Source: Reyranella massiliensis 521
GTDB taxonomy: Bacteria; Pseudomonadota; Alphaproteobacteria; Reyranellales; Reyranellaceae
Reading direction: 5' to 3'
Assembly: GCA_945862125.1 (NCBI GenBank)
Contig: CAMAYC010000020.1
Location: 1 to 53,382 of the forward strand
Length of the DNA stretch: 53,382 nucleotides
Shown here: one piece after another, positions 18,760 through 27,289 of the stretch
How the letters are laid out: every line of letters begins with the position of its first letter
Numbering within the stretch: the stretch's first letter is position 1
Made by a program: the position numbers and the translations under genes
Notes under the pieces: generated by a model
Databases searched by the model: none
The model's input: the letters and a program-made list of their open reading frames with translations, nothing else
Told to the model about the DNA's origin: nothing

Positions 18760-19338
18760 CTACCAGGGTGGCGTCTCCCGGGAAGATGGCGGACGCAGCG
18801 GCGGCGCGGGGGGTGGCACGGGGGGCGCGCCGCCCGCTTTTCGAATATCCGCATAATGCCGATTGAGCTGGACCGCGAGCGCGATGGCGCGACCTTGCAT
18901 CGCCGCTGCGCCCGCCATGGCCGCCAGCGCCGCGACGTAGCGGACGACCATCAGCTCGGGCGCCGCGCGGGCGCCCACGATTTCAACCGCGACCGCGGCG
19001 GCCACCACCACGGCGACCCAGAGCAGCACGAAGCGCGCCCGAACCGATACCGCCACCATCGGCCGGTAGAGGTCGTGCTCGACACGCATCAGGCCGCCGC
19101 GCAGCCCGCCGGCGAGGAGACCCACCGCCAGGGCCAGCAGGAACGTCCAGCCCGGCTGCCGGGCGAGCACGATCTGGATTAGTGCAAGGCCCAGCGCTGC
19201 CCCGAGGCCGAGGGTCGGAGGCACCAGCAGACGCCATTGCGAGATGTAGCGTCGTCGCACTTCGCGCCAGGCAAGGTAGAGGCTGCCGCAGGCCAGGGCA
19301 GCCAGAACGATGTGCAGCAGGGTGAGTTTGGCGATCAC
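18760..19338 (-). CDS. Integral membrane protein, CcdC/DUF1453-like
   Basis: A 192-residue protein with about five membrane helices, starting at GTG 19338 (reads VIAKLTLLHIVLAALACG) with GAGG 8 bases upstream. The pattern SLYLAWREVRRRYISQWRLLVPP, GLLAGGLRGGLMRVEHD and a proline-rich cytoplasmic tail (APPVPPPAPPLRPP) fits small CcdC/DUF1453-type proteins, but the similarity is weak and no function can be given. The frame is open upstream into a decayed gene, so the start is uncertain. It precedes bclA by 68 bases on the same strand. Confidence 0.6.
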   Translation of the reverse strand: MIAKLTLLHIVLAALACGSLYLAWREVRRRYISQWRLLVPPTLGLGAALGLALIQIVLARQPGWTFLLALAVGLLAGGLRGGLMRVEHDLYRPMVAVSVRARFVLLWVAVVVAAAVAVEIVGARAAPELMVVRYVAALAAMAGAAAMQGRAIALAVQLNRHYADIRKAGGAPPVPPPAPPLRPPSSRETPPW

Positions 19339-19668
19339 GCCGCCATCCTCTATTGCAATTCGGGCTCGCCAGAAAGGTGGCGAATGGTCGTAGAGCCCCT
19401 CACGGCCCGAGAGCCTCGCCGGACATGCGTGCCTTGCTCCACCAGCCGCGAGATAGATGACGCCGGTGCCGACTTTGTCCGGCCTCTGACCGGTGAGCAG
19501 CAGCGCGTAGCCATCGCCGCAGCTGCCGCCGGCAACCGGAGCGCGCCCGTCGTCATCGTGGCGCATGTTGAGCGTGAAGCCGAGCTTGTCGACATAGAAG
19601 ACGTCCGCGACAATGAAGGCTGGAGATCCCGCGGATCGCCGCTTTTGATCGCGAAACCGATCGCCCAT
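19339..19668 (-). pseudogene. Decayed glyoxalase/VOC-like gene
   Basis: The minus-strand frame reads SAGSPAFIVADVFYVDKLGFTLNMRHDDD, which looks like a glyoxalase-superfamily N-terminus. In intact members the stretch between IVADV and FYVDKLGF has several more residues, so a small in-frame deletion seems present. DGYALLLTGQRPD may be the next strand, but beyond it the sequence no longer looks like the family. The frame runs on into the membrane protein gene without a stop. A functional product is unlikely. Confidence 0.35.
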
Positions 19669-19760
19669 TTTGGGCAGTAGTAGGCGCGCGTTCCCTCTCT
19701 GGTTGCGCATAATCGCGGCGGGACGGTTGACGCTCCTGGGAAAATGGAAGGCTGGTTTTC

Positions 19761-20330
19761 ATGAGGACGAGCAGGTTCATGTGTGCGTTGGCAGTCGCTG
19801 GTTTTGCATTGGCCTGGGCTGGTTCGGCAGGTGCCCAGGACACGCTGCGGTGGTCCGACGTGGATTGCGCCCAGTCGCGGCTCTCTACCCCGCCCGGCAT
19901 GCAGTGCAAGGCCACCCAGAACTATGCTGGCGGAGACAGCTCGACCGGAAGTGCTGGCGGCACCTTCAGGCGCTGGCTGGCGAGCGGTCGGCTGAACGGC
20001 GCCGGAGTCTTTTACTTCCTGGCCGAGGCGACCAGCCTGGGCGCGTCCATGATGGAAACCGCGTCACTGCAGAAGGACATCCGGTCCGTGATGAACGACA
20101 GCAACATGATCCACGAGTTCTCGCCCATGGGTAATCGCGGCGGCGCCGACTACATGACCTTCATGACCGGGGCGGGCAATTCCTGCGTCGGCATGCGCCG
20201 CTACGGCCCGTCGCAGGGCGCCGGCTATCAATGGATTCTCTACGGCGTGAGCTGCGATCCGCGCGGCAGGACGATGACCGATGCCCAGATCGACGGGTTC
20301 CTCACTGCGGCGAGCTACCGGGGGGCCTGA
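19761..20330 (+). CDS. Exported protein of unknown function
   Basis: A 189-residue protein with a clear signal peptide (MRTSRFMCALAVAGFALAWAG, cleavage near SAGAQD). The mature part has four cysteines (CAQSRLSTPPGMQC and CVGMRRYG...SCDPRG), which could form two disulfides in the periplasm. GGAAGG-like sequence precedes the ATG. I do not recognise the family. It stands alone upstream of cspA; 265 bases without a gene follow. Confidence 0.7.
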   Translation: MRTSRFMCALAVAGFALAWAGSAGAQDTLRWSDVDCAQSRLSTPPGMQCKATQNYAGGDSSTGSAGGTFRRWLASGRLNGAGVFYFLAEATSLGASMMETASLQKDIRSVMNDSNMIHEFSPMGNRGGADYMTFMTGAGNSCVGMRRYGPSQGAGYQWILYGVSCDPRGRTMTDAQIDGFLTAASYRGA

Positions 20331-20595
20331 GGGCTGCGGGCGAGGAGGGGCGCCGCGTGGTGCCTGGGAAAACCGGGTCCGGGGCCCCTACGGACGGCTA
20401 CCGGCGGGCCGGATTGACGCCATTTGGGGCCTTATGCGCAGGCTTTTGACGCAGGAGGCAGGTAATTGGCGGGTGGGGGCCAGTTTGACGGGAGCCCTGG
20501 GAACCGTTAGGGCCCGCTATACGTAGATAACCGGGGGCACGCGTCGCGTGTCGCCGCACTTAGCTCACGCTCTCTTACTAACCAGGATACAGAAA
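20331..20595 (+). other. Long leader region of cspA
   Basis: These 265 bases hold no gene that I can support. Cold-shock genes often have a long structured 5' untranslated region that acts as a thermosensor, and a TATACG segment near 20518 could be a -10 element, which would leave a leader of about 70 bases. An AGGA sequence at 20583 precedes the start codon. Confidence 0.35.
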
Positions 20596-20796
20596 ATGGC
20601 TTCAGGCACAGTCAAGTGGTTCAACGCCACCAAGGGTTTCGGCTTCATCCAGCCCGATGGCGGCGGCAAGGACGTGTTCGTCCACATCAGCGCCGTCGAG
20701 CGCGCGGGCCTGAACGGGCTCAATGAAGGCCAGAAGATCACCTACGAAGTCCAGCAGGACCGCGGCAAGGATGCCGCCGTGAACCTGAAGGCCTAG
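20596..20796 (+). CDS. cspA: Cold-shock protein, CspA family
   Basis: A 66-residue single cold-shock domain. It carries RNP1-like KGFGFIQPD and RNP2-like VFVHISAVE, and begins [14 protein letters not shown]. Proteins of this family bind single-stranded RNA and act as RNA chaperones in the cytoplasm. The start at 20596 gives the normal family length; the frame is open 48 bases further without conserved sequence. A strong terminator follows at 20823. Several paralogues are usual in these genomes, so the specific member (CspA, CspE and so on) is not certain. Confidence 0.93.
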   Translation: MASGTVKWFNATKGFGFIQPDGGGKDVFVHISAVERAGLNGLNEGQKITYEVQQDRGKDAAVNLKA

Positions 20797-20822
20797 GCTC
20801 TTCCAGCTCCAGGAATTTCAAG

Positions 20823-20857
20823 GCCCGTCCCGGTTTCGCCGGGGCGGGCTTTTCTTT
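20823..20857 (+). terminator. Rho-independent terminator of cspA
   Basis: GCCCGTCCCGG (20823-20833) pairs with 20839-20849 with one G-T wobble, and is followed by TTTTCTTT. It lies 26 bases after the cspA stop. The convergent membrane-protein gene ends at 20868, so it may serve both sides. Confidence 0.85.
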
Positions 20858-20867
20858 GTCCGGAAAT

Positions 20868-21554
20868 CTACGAGTGCCGGGGCTCGGCGCCGCGATCGAC
20901 CCGCTCCTGCGCCATCAGGACCAGGCCGGCGGTCGCCACCAGCAGGAAGAGCACGTTGGCGTAGAGTGTGTAGCTCTGTACCTGCGCGGCGGTCGCCGGC
21001 GGGACGACGCCCAGGGACTGCACAACGATCAGCCCGATCCGGATCAGCCGCGTGGCGGCGATGCAGGCCAATGCCCCGGCGGCGATGTGGCGGCTGCGCA
21101 GCCCGTCGTGGCGGAAGCCGCGCCAGGTCTCCCACGCTGCCGCGAGGGTGAGGCCGGCGATGAAGAGCGCGAACAGTGCCGATTGCGCCCGCTGCGGCCA
21201 GCCGAGGTAATTCGCTAGCAGGAACAACAGTGCGAAGGCGGCGCCCACGGCCAGCACGGAAAGCACCTGGCGGCGCAGCGACAGGCTGTCGTCGTTGAAG
21301 CGGCGCAGGCTGGCCCACATCAGCGTGTAGCCAGCGAGGAACAGGAGATTGGCGAGCAGCGTCACCGGCAGGTCGTTGCCTTCGCCGCGGTAGGAGCTGA
21401 CCGTCATTGCGAGCGCGCTCAGGAACATCGCCACCGACCAGCCGAGCAGACAGACGACATGGCGATGGATGTACCAGGCGAGCAGCGCGATGCCCGATGC
21501 GGCCAGCCTGACCAGGATGCTGACGAACAGCAGAACCGATGCGTCGAGGACCAT
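20868..21554 (-). CDS. Multi-pass membrane protein of unknown function
   Basis: A 228-residue protein with about seven predicted membrane helices and short loops. The layout (VSILVRLAASGIALLAWYIHRH, then YTLMWASLRRFNDDSLSLRR) resembles the membrane sensor part that precedes GGDEF domains in some diguanylate cyclases, but no output domain follows; the protein ends ERVDRGAEPRHS. It is divergent from the SulP gene (79 bases between starts). No function is assigned. Confidence 0.65.
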   Translation of the reverse strand: MVLDASVLLFVSILVRLAASGIALLAWYIHRHVVCLLGWSVAMFLSALAMTVSSYRGEGNDLPVTLLANLLFLAGYTLMWASLRRFNDDSLSLRRQVLSVLAVGAAFALLFLLANYLGWPQRAQSALFALFIAGLTLAAAWETWRGFRHDGLRSRHIAAGALACIAATRLIRIGLIVVQSLGVVPPATAAQVQSYTLYANVLFLLVATAGLVLMAQERVDRGAEPRHS

Positions 21555-21632
21555 CGACGAGTTATGACACCGACAGCAGAGATGACAAAGCCACGGGCGG
21601 ATGGCCTATGCTCGGGCCGGGGGGAGGATTTC

Positions 21633-23303
21633 ATGACCATCACGCGCTGGTTGCCGGGGCTCGCGTCGCTCCGTGACTACAAGCTCGCCTCGCTGCCGCA
21701 CGATTTCGCGGCCGGGCTGACCCTCGGTGCCGTAATGGTGCCGGTGGGGCTTGCCTACGGCGAACTGGCAGGACTGCCGCTGGCGGGTCTGTACGGCAGC
21801 ATGCTGCCACTGCTGGCCTATGCGCTGTTCGGCAGCTCGCGCCAGCTCGTGGTCGGGCCCGACACGGCGATGGCGGCGATCGTGGCCGTCGCGGTGGCGC
21901 CGCTGGCGCTGGGCGATCCGGGGCGGATGGCGCTGCTGGCGGCGGGGCTCGGCGTAATGACGGGCGTGCTCTGCCTGCTGGCGGGCGTTCTGCGGCTGGG
22001 CTTCGTCGCCGATTTTCTGTCGAAGCCGGTGATCGTGGGATTCATGCATGGGTTGGCGCTGGTAATCATCGGCGCGCAACTGCCCAAGGTGCTCGGCTTG
22101 AAATCCGAGGGTGAGACGACGCTCGAGCAGTTCGCGAGCCTGGCGGCACGGCTGGGCGACACTAACTTCGTGACCTTGGTGATCGGGGGCGCGAGCTTTG
22201 CCGTCATATTGCTGTGCCGCCGCTTCGTGCCGCGAGTGCCGGGTGCGGTGCTGGCGCTGGTCGTCTCAGTGCTGGCCGTCGTCTGGCTCGGGCTCGACAA
22301 GCAAGGTGTGGCGGTGGTCGGAAAGATTCCAGCCGGGCTGCCCGCGCTCTCGCTGCCTGTGCTGACGCTGGACGACTTCGAGGATCTCCTGCCGGTAGCG
22401 CTGGTGGCGGCGCTACTGTCCTTCTCCGACACGATGGTCACGGCGCGCGGCTTCGCGGCGCGCAACCGCTACCGCATCGACGGCAATCAGGAGCTTCTGG
22501 GGATCGGCATGGCCAACCTCGTCTCGGGGCTCAACCAGGGCCTGCCGATAAGCGCCAGCGACACGCGCACGGCCGTGGCCGAGGCGGCGGGCGGGCGGAC
22601 GCAAGTCACGTGCGTCGTTGCGGCGGCGGTCGTGGCCGGGGTTACGCTGTGGCTGGCAGGGCTGCTGTTCTACCTGCCGCAGGCTGCACTCGGCGGCATC
22701 CTGATCGCTTCGGCCTGGGGCCTTTGCGACTTCGCCGAGTTCGGCCGGCTATGGCGCTTCCGCGGCATCAGCCTGGCCGGTGCGGTGGTGACGCTGGCGG
22801 GCGTGGTGACGCTGGGCGTGATGGAAGGCATCCTGGTCGGCGTGGTCTTCGCGCTGGTGTTGCTTCTGCGGGCGCTGGCCTTTCCCGTTGGTGCCGTGCT
22901 CGGTCGTACGCCGGACGGCCGCTGGCACGACACCGGCTATCGCGCCGATGCGGTGCCGGTGCCAGGGTTGCTGGTCTACCGCTTCGCGGCACCTCTGTTC
23001 TTCGCCAACTGCAACCAGTTCCGCGACCGCATCGAGGCGTTGATCGCTGCGGCGCCCGCCTCGGCGCCGGTGACGGGCGTGGTGCTGGACGGCGGCGCCA
23101 TCGTCGATGTCGACCTGATGGGCTGCGAGACGCTGTCCGAGGTCCATGAAGCGTTGCAGGCGCGCGGCATCGGCTTTGCCATCGGCAATCTTCGCGACCG
23201 GGTGAAGCGCGACATCGAGCGCGGCCTGACCGTCGTACCCGGTGGCGGCGACGACATCACTTTCCCTGACGTGGCCGCGGCCGCCAGCTATTTGGAGAAA
23301 TGA
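21633..23303 (+). CDS. SulP-family anion transporter with STAS domain
   Basis: A 556-residue SLC26/SulP protein. The N-terminus KLASLPHDFAAGLTLGAVMVPVGLAYGELAGLPLAGLYGS is the family signature, followed by about 12-14 membrane segments and a cytoplasmic STAS domain from about residue 440 (LLVYRFAAPLFFANCNQFRDRI, then LDGGAIVDVDLMGCETL). Members carry sulfate, bicarbonate or dicarboxylates. The start at 21633 follows GGGGAGG by 6 bases. Sulfate handling would fit with the sulfite dehydrogenase in the window, but that is inference only. Its stop is 3 bases from the convergent boxB stop. Confidence 0.88.
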   Translation: MTITRWLPGLASLRDYKLASLPHDFAAGLTLGAVMVPVGLAYGELAGLPLAGLYGSMLPLLAYALFGSSRQLVVGPDTAMAAIVAVAVAPLALGDPGRMALLAAGLGVMTGVLCLLAGVLRLGFVADFLSKPVIVGFMHGLALVIIGAQLPKVLGLKSEGETTLEQFASLAARLGDTNFVTLVIGGASFAVILLCRRFVPRVPGAVLALVVSVLAVVWLGLDKQGVAVVGKIPAGLPALSLPVLTLDDFEDLLPVALVAALLSFSDTMVTARGFAARNRYRIDGNQELLGIGMANLVSGLNQGLPISASDTRTAVAEAAGGRTQVTCVVAAAVVAGVTLWLAGLLFYLPQAALGGILIASAWGLCDFAEFGRLWRFRGISLAGAVVTLAGVVTLGVMEGILVGVVFALVLLLRALAFPVGAVLGRTPDGRWHDTGYRADAVPVPGLLVYRFAAPLFFANCNQFRDRIEALIAAAPASAPVTGVVLDGGAIVDVDLMGCETLSEVHEALQARGIGFAIGNLRDRVKRDIERGLTVVPGGGDDITFPDVAAAASYLEK

Positions 23304-23306
23304 CCT

Positions 23307-24725
23307 TCAGTTGAAGCGGACGTACTCGAAATCGCCGGGCTGGTTGTTGATGCCGCGCGCCGGCGGCGCGATCCAGTGCGCGAACTTGCCCGGCTGCGTG
23401 ATCGCTGGTCCCATCAGCGACGTGACGTAGGCGCGGTCCTCGTCGGTCGGCAACCACTTTCCCTCGTTGGCCTTCCAGTCGGCCTCGGAGAGCACCTTGC
23501 CGTCGGGCGAGATGCGCATGCCGGCAAAGGCGCCGATGCGGCGGTTGAAGGCGCGGTGCGGCAGCTTCATCTCGAAATTGAAGCCCGCCCGCTCGATCGC
23601 CTTGTTCCAGCGCAGCACGCCCTTGGCGCAGTCCTCGATATAGTCCTGGCGCAGCCGCTCGTTCAGTGCGGCGAGGGCGGGCACCGTCTTCTTCACGATG
23701 CGCCCATCTTCGGCCGTGTCGATTTCGTAGGTCGCGTTCGTGAGCAGATGGTCGTCGTCGATGCGCGTCTCGAGGAAACGCCCCTTCACGCCCATCGTGT
23801 AATAGTTGGCGGCGTTGGTCGACGCTTCCTGGCCGAACAGGTCGAGCGATACCGAGAAATGGAAGTTGAGGTACTTCTGCATGGTCGCGAGATCGATCGC
23901 GCCCAGGCTGCGCACATCGTCCGTTTTGTGCTCCTTCATCAACTCGCAGGTGCGTTGGAGGATACGGGTGATGCCGGTCTCACCCACGAACATGTGGTGC
24001 GCCTCTTCTGTCAGCATGAACCGGCAGGACCGCGCCAGCGGGTCGAAACCTGATTCGGCCAGCGAGGCGAGCTGGTACTTGCCGTCGCGATCGGTGAAGT
24101 AGGTGAACATGAAGAACGACAGCCAGTCCGGCGTCGCCTCGTTGAAGGCGCCCAGGATGCGCGGCTTGTCGGGATCGCCCGAGTGCCGCACCAGCATCTC
24201 CTCGGCCTCCTCGCGGCCGTCGCGGCCGAAGTAGGCGTGCAGCAGGTAGACCATCGCCCAGAGGTGGCGGCCTTCCTCGACGTTGATCTGGAAGAGGTTG
24301 CGGAGGTCGTAGAGCGACGGTGCGGTCTTGCCGAGCAACCGCTGCTGCTCGACCGACGCAGGCTCGGTGTCGCCCTGCGTCACGATCAGGCGGCGCAAGG
24401 TCGAGCGCAGTTCGCCTGGCACGTCCTGCCACACGGATTTTCCCTTGTTGTCGCCGTAGGCGATCTGCCGCTCGGGATCGCGGTCGGCCAGGAAGATGCC
24501 CCAGCGATACTCCGGCATCTTCACGAAACCGAAGTTCGCCCAGCCGTTCGAATCGGTGGAGATGGCGGTGCGCAGATAGACCTCGTAGGCCGAGGTGCCA
24601 TCGGGGCCCATGTCCTTCCACCAGTCGAGGAAGCGCGGCTGCCAGTTCTCCAGTGCGCGCTGCAAACGGCGGTCGCTCGAGAGATCGACGTTGTTGGGAA
24701 TGAGCTGGCTGTAGTCGATGGCCAT
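23307..24725 (-). CDS. boxB: Benzoyl-CoA 2,3-epoxidase, oxygenase subunit BoxB
   Basis: A 472-residue class I di-iron oxygenase that adds one oxygen atom to benzoyl-CoA to form 2,3-epoxybenzoyl-CoA. The six expected iron ligands are present: Glu121, Glu151, His154 (EEGRHLWAM), Asp212, Glu241 and His244 (TEEAHHMF), with the one-residue offset I expect from the Azoarcus numbering I remember. The N-terminus MAIDYSQLIPNNVDL and WLPTDEDRAYVTSLMGPAITQPGKFA are typical of BoxB. AGGAGG precedes the ATG, and the boxC stop is 9 bases upstream, so boxC-boxB is one operon. Its electron donor BoxA is not in the window. Confidence 0.95.
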   Translation of the reverse strand: MAIDYSQLIPNNVDLSSDRRLQRALENWQPRFLDWWKDMGPDGTSAYEVYLRTAISTDSNGWANFGFVKMPEYRWGIFLADRDPERQIAYGDNKGKSVWQDVPGELRSTLRRLIVTQGDTEPASVEQQRLLGKTAPSLYDLRNLFQINVEEGRHLWAMVYLLHAYFGRDGREEAEEMLVRHSGDPDKPRILGAFNEATPDWLSFFMFTYFTDRDGKYQLASLAESGFDPLARSCRFMLTEEAHHMFVGETGITRILQRTCELMKEHKTDDVRSLGAIDLATMQKYLNFHFSVSLDLFGQEASTNAANYYTMGVKGRFLETRIDDDHLLTNATYEIDTAEDGRIVKKTVPALAALNERLRQDYIEDCAKGVLRWNKAIERAGFNFEMKLPHRAFNRRIGAFAGMRISPDGKVLSEADWKANEGKWLPTDEDRAYVTSLMGPAITQPGKFAHWIAPPARGINNQPGDFEYVRFN

Positions 24726-24734
24726 TGGTGCCTC

Positions 24735-26390
24735 CTATGCCCGCTTGCGGTCGTACTTGGATTGCTTGCCCGTGCCGTAGAGTTTCAGCGCACCCTCGGG
24801 TCCGGTGGCGTTGGGCCGCTGGAAAATCCAGTTCTGCCAGGCCGACAGCCGCGCGAAGATCTTGGTCTCCATCGTTTCTGGCCCAGCGAAGCGCAAGTTG
24901 GCTTCCATGCCGATCAAGCCATCCGGCGAAAAGCCGGCGCGCTCTTCGACAGCGAGGCGAACCTCATCTTCCCAGTCGATATCGTCGGGCGTGAAGGTGA
25001 CGAGGCCCGCCTTGTCGGCGGCCTCGGCGTCGAGCGCTGCGCCGATTTCTTCCTTCAATCCGTCGACGTGCTTGGGATCGGACAGGAAGCGCGTGGCTAG
25101 TCGCGTCAGGCCGTTGCCCATGGGGTAGGGGCCGAAGTTCATCACTGTCAGGCCGAGCGTTGCGGCCGGGAGGTTCGATCCTTCCACGGTGCCGTCCAGC
25201 ATGTAGGAGCGGTCCGCAGCCAGCACGATTTCAAGCAAGGTGCCCGTGAAGCAGGATCCCGGCTCGACCAGCGCGATCAGGCTGCGTGAGCTGACGTCGA
25301 GGCGCTTCAGCGTGCGCTTCCAGTAGAGCACGATCTCCTGCACCAGCCAGTCCGACGCCTGCTTGGCGAGCAGCTCGTCGTAGGCCCCGACCAACGCCGC
25401 ATCGCCCTGGCTCGTGAGCACCCAGGTACCGATCTCGGTCTCGTTGAGGCGGAGATGCATCATCGCGTCATCGAGATCGCGCGCCAGCGCCAGCGGCCAG
25501 AAGGTAGCGCCGGCAGCATGGATGTCGGCCGGCGGCGCCGCAGCCGGGCCGTTGATCCGCAGCTTGGCCGAGCGGCCCTCGCGATCGATTTCGACGATGA
25601 GATGGCCGTAGCGGATCGTGTCGCCGTCAATCGTACGCTCGACCTGAGGCAGCGTGATGCCCCTGGCGTCTTTTGGGCGCGCCGATTTGGCCGCAGTCGC
25701 CTCGGCGATCTTGCGGGTCTCATCCGCGAGCCTGCTGGGCGGGATCAACCGGTCGACCAGCCGCCATTCCTGCGCCCGCTTGCCGCGCAGGCCTTCGGCG
25801 GTGGTGCAGAAGAAATCGGCGTGATCGCGCCGCACCAGGCGCTTGTCGACGAGCCGCGTCAGGCCACCGGTGCCAGGCAACACGGCGAGCAGCGGCAGCT
25901 CGGGCAGGGACACGGCACTCGACCCGTCGTCGGCCAGAAGGATCTGCTCGCAGGCCAGGGCAAGTTCGTAGCCACCGCCCGCCGCGATGCCGTTGATCGA
26001 GCAGATGTAGGTCTGGCCGGAATGCTGGCTGGCGTCTTCGATTGCAAGCCGCGTTTCGTTGGTGAACTTGCAGAAGTTCACCTTGTGGTCGTGCGTGCTG
26101 AGACCCAGCATGTTGATGTTGGCGCCCGAACAGAAAACGCGGTCGCGCTGTGAGCGGATTACCACCGCGCCGATCTCGGGATGTTCGAAGCGCAGCCGCT
26201 GCACGGCGTCGGCCAGTTCGATGTCGACACCGAGATCGTATGAATTGAGCTTCAGCTTGTAGCCGGGCTTCAGCCCGCCATCCTCGCTCACATCCATGGT
26301 GAGATAGGCGACGCCATTCTCCAGCGCGAGCTTCCAATGCCGGTAGCGGTTTGGCTGGGTGCGGAAGTCGATGATGGCGGTCTCGGCCAT
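24735..26390 (-). CDS. boxC: 2,3-Epoxybenzoyl-CoA dihydrolase BoxC
   Basis: A 551-residue protein of the crotonase superfamily, twice the length of a simple hydratase, as expected for BoxC. VFCSGANINMLGLSTHDHKVNFCKFTNETR, CSINGIAAGGGYELALACEQILLAD and LPLLAVLPGTGGLTRLVDKR mark the first crotonase half; EPGSCFTGTLLEIVLAADRSYML marks the second. It opens the epoxybenzoyl-CoA ring with two waters, giving 3,4-dehydroadipyl-CoA semialdehyde and formate. The start MAETAIIDFRTQ has only a weak Shine-Dalgarno. It is the first gene of the boxC-boxB operon, divergent from a GNAT/Rrf2 operon with a palindrome in between. Confidence 0.95.
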   Translation of the reverse strand: MAETAIIDFRTQPNRYRHWKLALENGVAYLTMDVSEDGGLKPGYKLKLNSYDLGVDIELADAVQRLRFEHPEIGAVVIRSQRDRVFCSGANINMLGLSTHDHKVNFCKFTNETRLAIEDASQHSGQTYICSINGIAAGGGYELALACEQILLADDGSSAVSLPELPLLAVLPGTGGLTRLVDKRLVRRDHADFFCTTAEGLRGKRAQEWRLVDRLIPPSRLADETRKIAEATAAKSARPKDARGITLPQVERTIDGDTIRYGHLIVEIDREGRSAKLRINGPAAAPPADIHAAGATFWPLALARDLDDAMMHLRLNETEIGTWVLTSQGDAALVGAYDELLAKQASDWLVQEIVLYWKRTLKRLDVSSRSLIALVEPGSCFTGTLLEIVLAADRSYMLDGTVEGSNLPAATLGLTVMNFGPYPMGNGLTRLATRFLSDPKHVDGLKEEIGAALDAEAADKAGLVTFTPDDIDWEDEVRLAVEERAGFSPDGLIGMEANLRFAGPETMETKIFARLSAWQNWIFQRPNATGPEGALKLYGTGKQSKYDRKRA

Positions 26391-26404
26391 GGCGTTTCCA
26401 ATTC

Positions 26405-26428
26405 AGGTAATTCGGTACGGAAATACCT
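26405..26428. promoter_or_regulatory. Palindromic operator candidate between boxCB and the Rrf2 operon
   Basis: AGGTAATTCGGTACGGAAATACCT is a 24-base palindrome with two mismatched pairs (arms AGGTA/TACCT around GTAC). It lies 15 bases before boxC and 40 bases before the divergent GNAT start. Rrf2-family regulators commonly bind palindromes of this size, so it is a good candidate site for the regulator at 26884. Confidence 0.6.
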
Positions 26429-26467
26429 ATTTACTTTCTCTGCCGCAAGGTCATTCTGCCCCTATCC

Positions 26468-26887
26468 ATGGTCGCTGTCCGCCCCGCCCAAATCTCGGAT
26501 CTGCAAGCTATTTCGGCGCTGGATGCCCGTCTGACCGGGACCTCCAAGCCGGATTACTGGCGGGAACGGCTGGCCCCAGGGCTGCATTTCCTCGTGGCTG
26601 AGACGGGCAAGGGGGCTTTCGCGGGCTTCATCGCGGGCGAAGTCCGGGCCTGGGAGTTTGGCCAGCCGCCGGCCGGCTGGGTGTTCGCCATCCAGATCGA
26701 TCCCAAGCTCCGCCTGAAGGGCACCGGCAGCGCGCTGTTCGAGGCGCTGGTGGCGCGCTTCAAGGCAGAAGGCGTGACGCGCGTGCGCACCCTGGTCGAT
26801 CGCAAGGATCATCTCATCCTCTCTTTCTTCCGCGCGCAGGGGATGGTCGCCGGACCGTCGCTGCAACTCGATATGGATCTGTCGTGA
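26468..26887 (+). CDS. GNAT-family acetyltransferase next to the box operon
   Basis: A 139-residue GNAT domain. FAIQIDPKLRLKGTGSALFEALVARF carries the acetyl-CoA loop (KGTGSA) and RTLVDRKDHLILSFFRAQGM the second half. The substrate is unknown. Its stop overlaps the GTG start of the Rrf2 regulator (GTGA), so the two proteins are made together. Its position opposite boxC suggests a role in benzoate metabolism, such as lysine acetylation of BclA, but no direct evidence is visible. Confidence 0.8.
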   Translation: MVAVRPAQISDLQAISALDARLTGTSKPDYWRERLAPGLHFLVAETGKGAFAGFIAGEVRAWEFGQPPAGWVFAIQIDPKLRLKGTGSALFEALVARFKAEGVTRVRTLVDRKDHLILSFFRAQGMVAGPSLQLDMDLS

Positions 26888-27285
26888 AGCTCCAGACGGC
26901 GACGCGGCTCGGTCTCTACGCCACGCTTGAACTGGCGCGCGATCCCGCACAGACCCTGTCGTCGGCCGATCTTGCGGAGCGCTTCGGTGTGTCGACGCAC
27001 CACCTCGCCAAGGTCCTGCGTACGCTCTCGACCGCGGGCCTGGTGCGGGCCGAGCGCGGGGCCTCGGGTGGCTATCGCTTCACCGGTAACCGCCGCCGCA
27101 TCACGCTGATGGACATCGTTGCCCTGTTCGAGCCGGCACCCGGCCGGCGCGCAAAAGAGCCGGGTGAGGACACCGCCATCGGCGCGGCGCTGCATTGTGT
27201 GCTTCAGGAAATCGACGAGATCGCGGAAGCGACACTGCGCTCCGTCAGCCTGGAGACTATGCTGAAGCACCCGACCAGCCGGTAA
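26884..27285 (+). CDS. Rrf2-family transcriptional regulator
   Basis: A 133-residue winged-helix protein starting at GTG 26884. SSADLAERFGVSTHHLAKVLRTLSTAGLVRAERGASGGYRF is the Rrf2 DNA-binding region, including the conserved GxxGGY wing. The dimerisation helix contains only one cysteine (in HCVLQEIDE), not the three cysteines that bind an iron-sulfur cluster in IscR or NsrR, so it probably senses something else. It lies in the operon divergent from boxCB, with a 24-bp palindrome in the shared promoter. It is the best local candidate for control of boxCB. Confidence 0.87.
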   Translation: MKLQTATRLGLYATLELARDPAQTLSSADLAERFGVSTHHLAKVLRTLSTAGLVRAERGASGGYRFTGNRRRITLMDIVALFEPAPGRRAKEPGEDTAIGAALHCVLQEIDEIAEATLRSVSLETMLKHPTSR

Positions 27286-27289
27286 TCGC

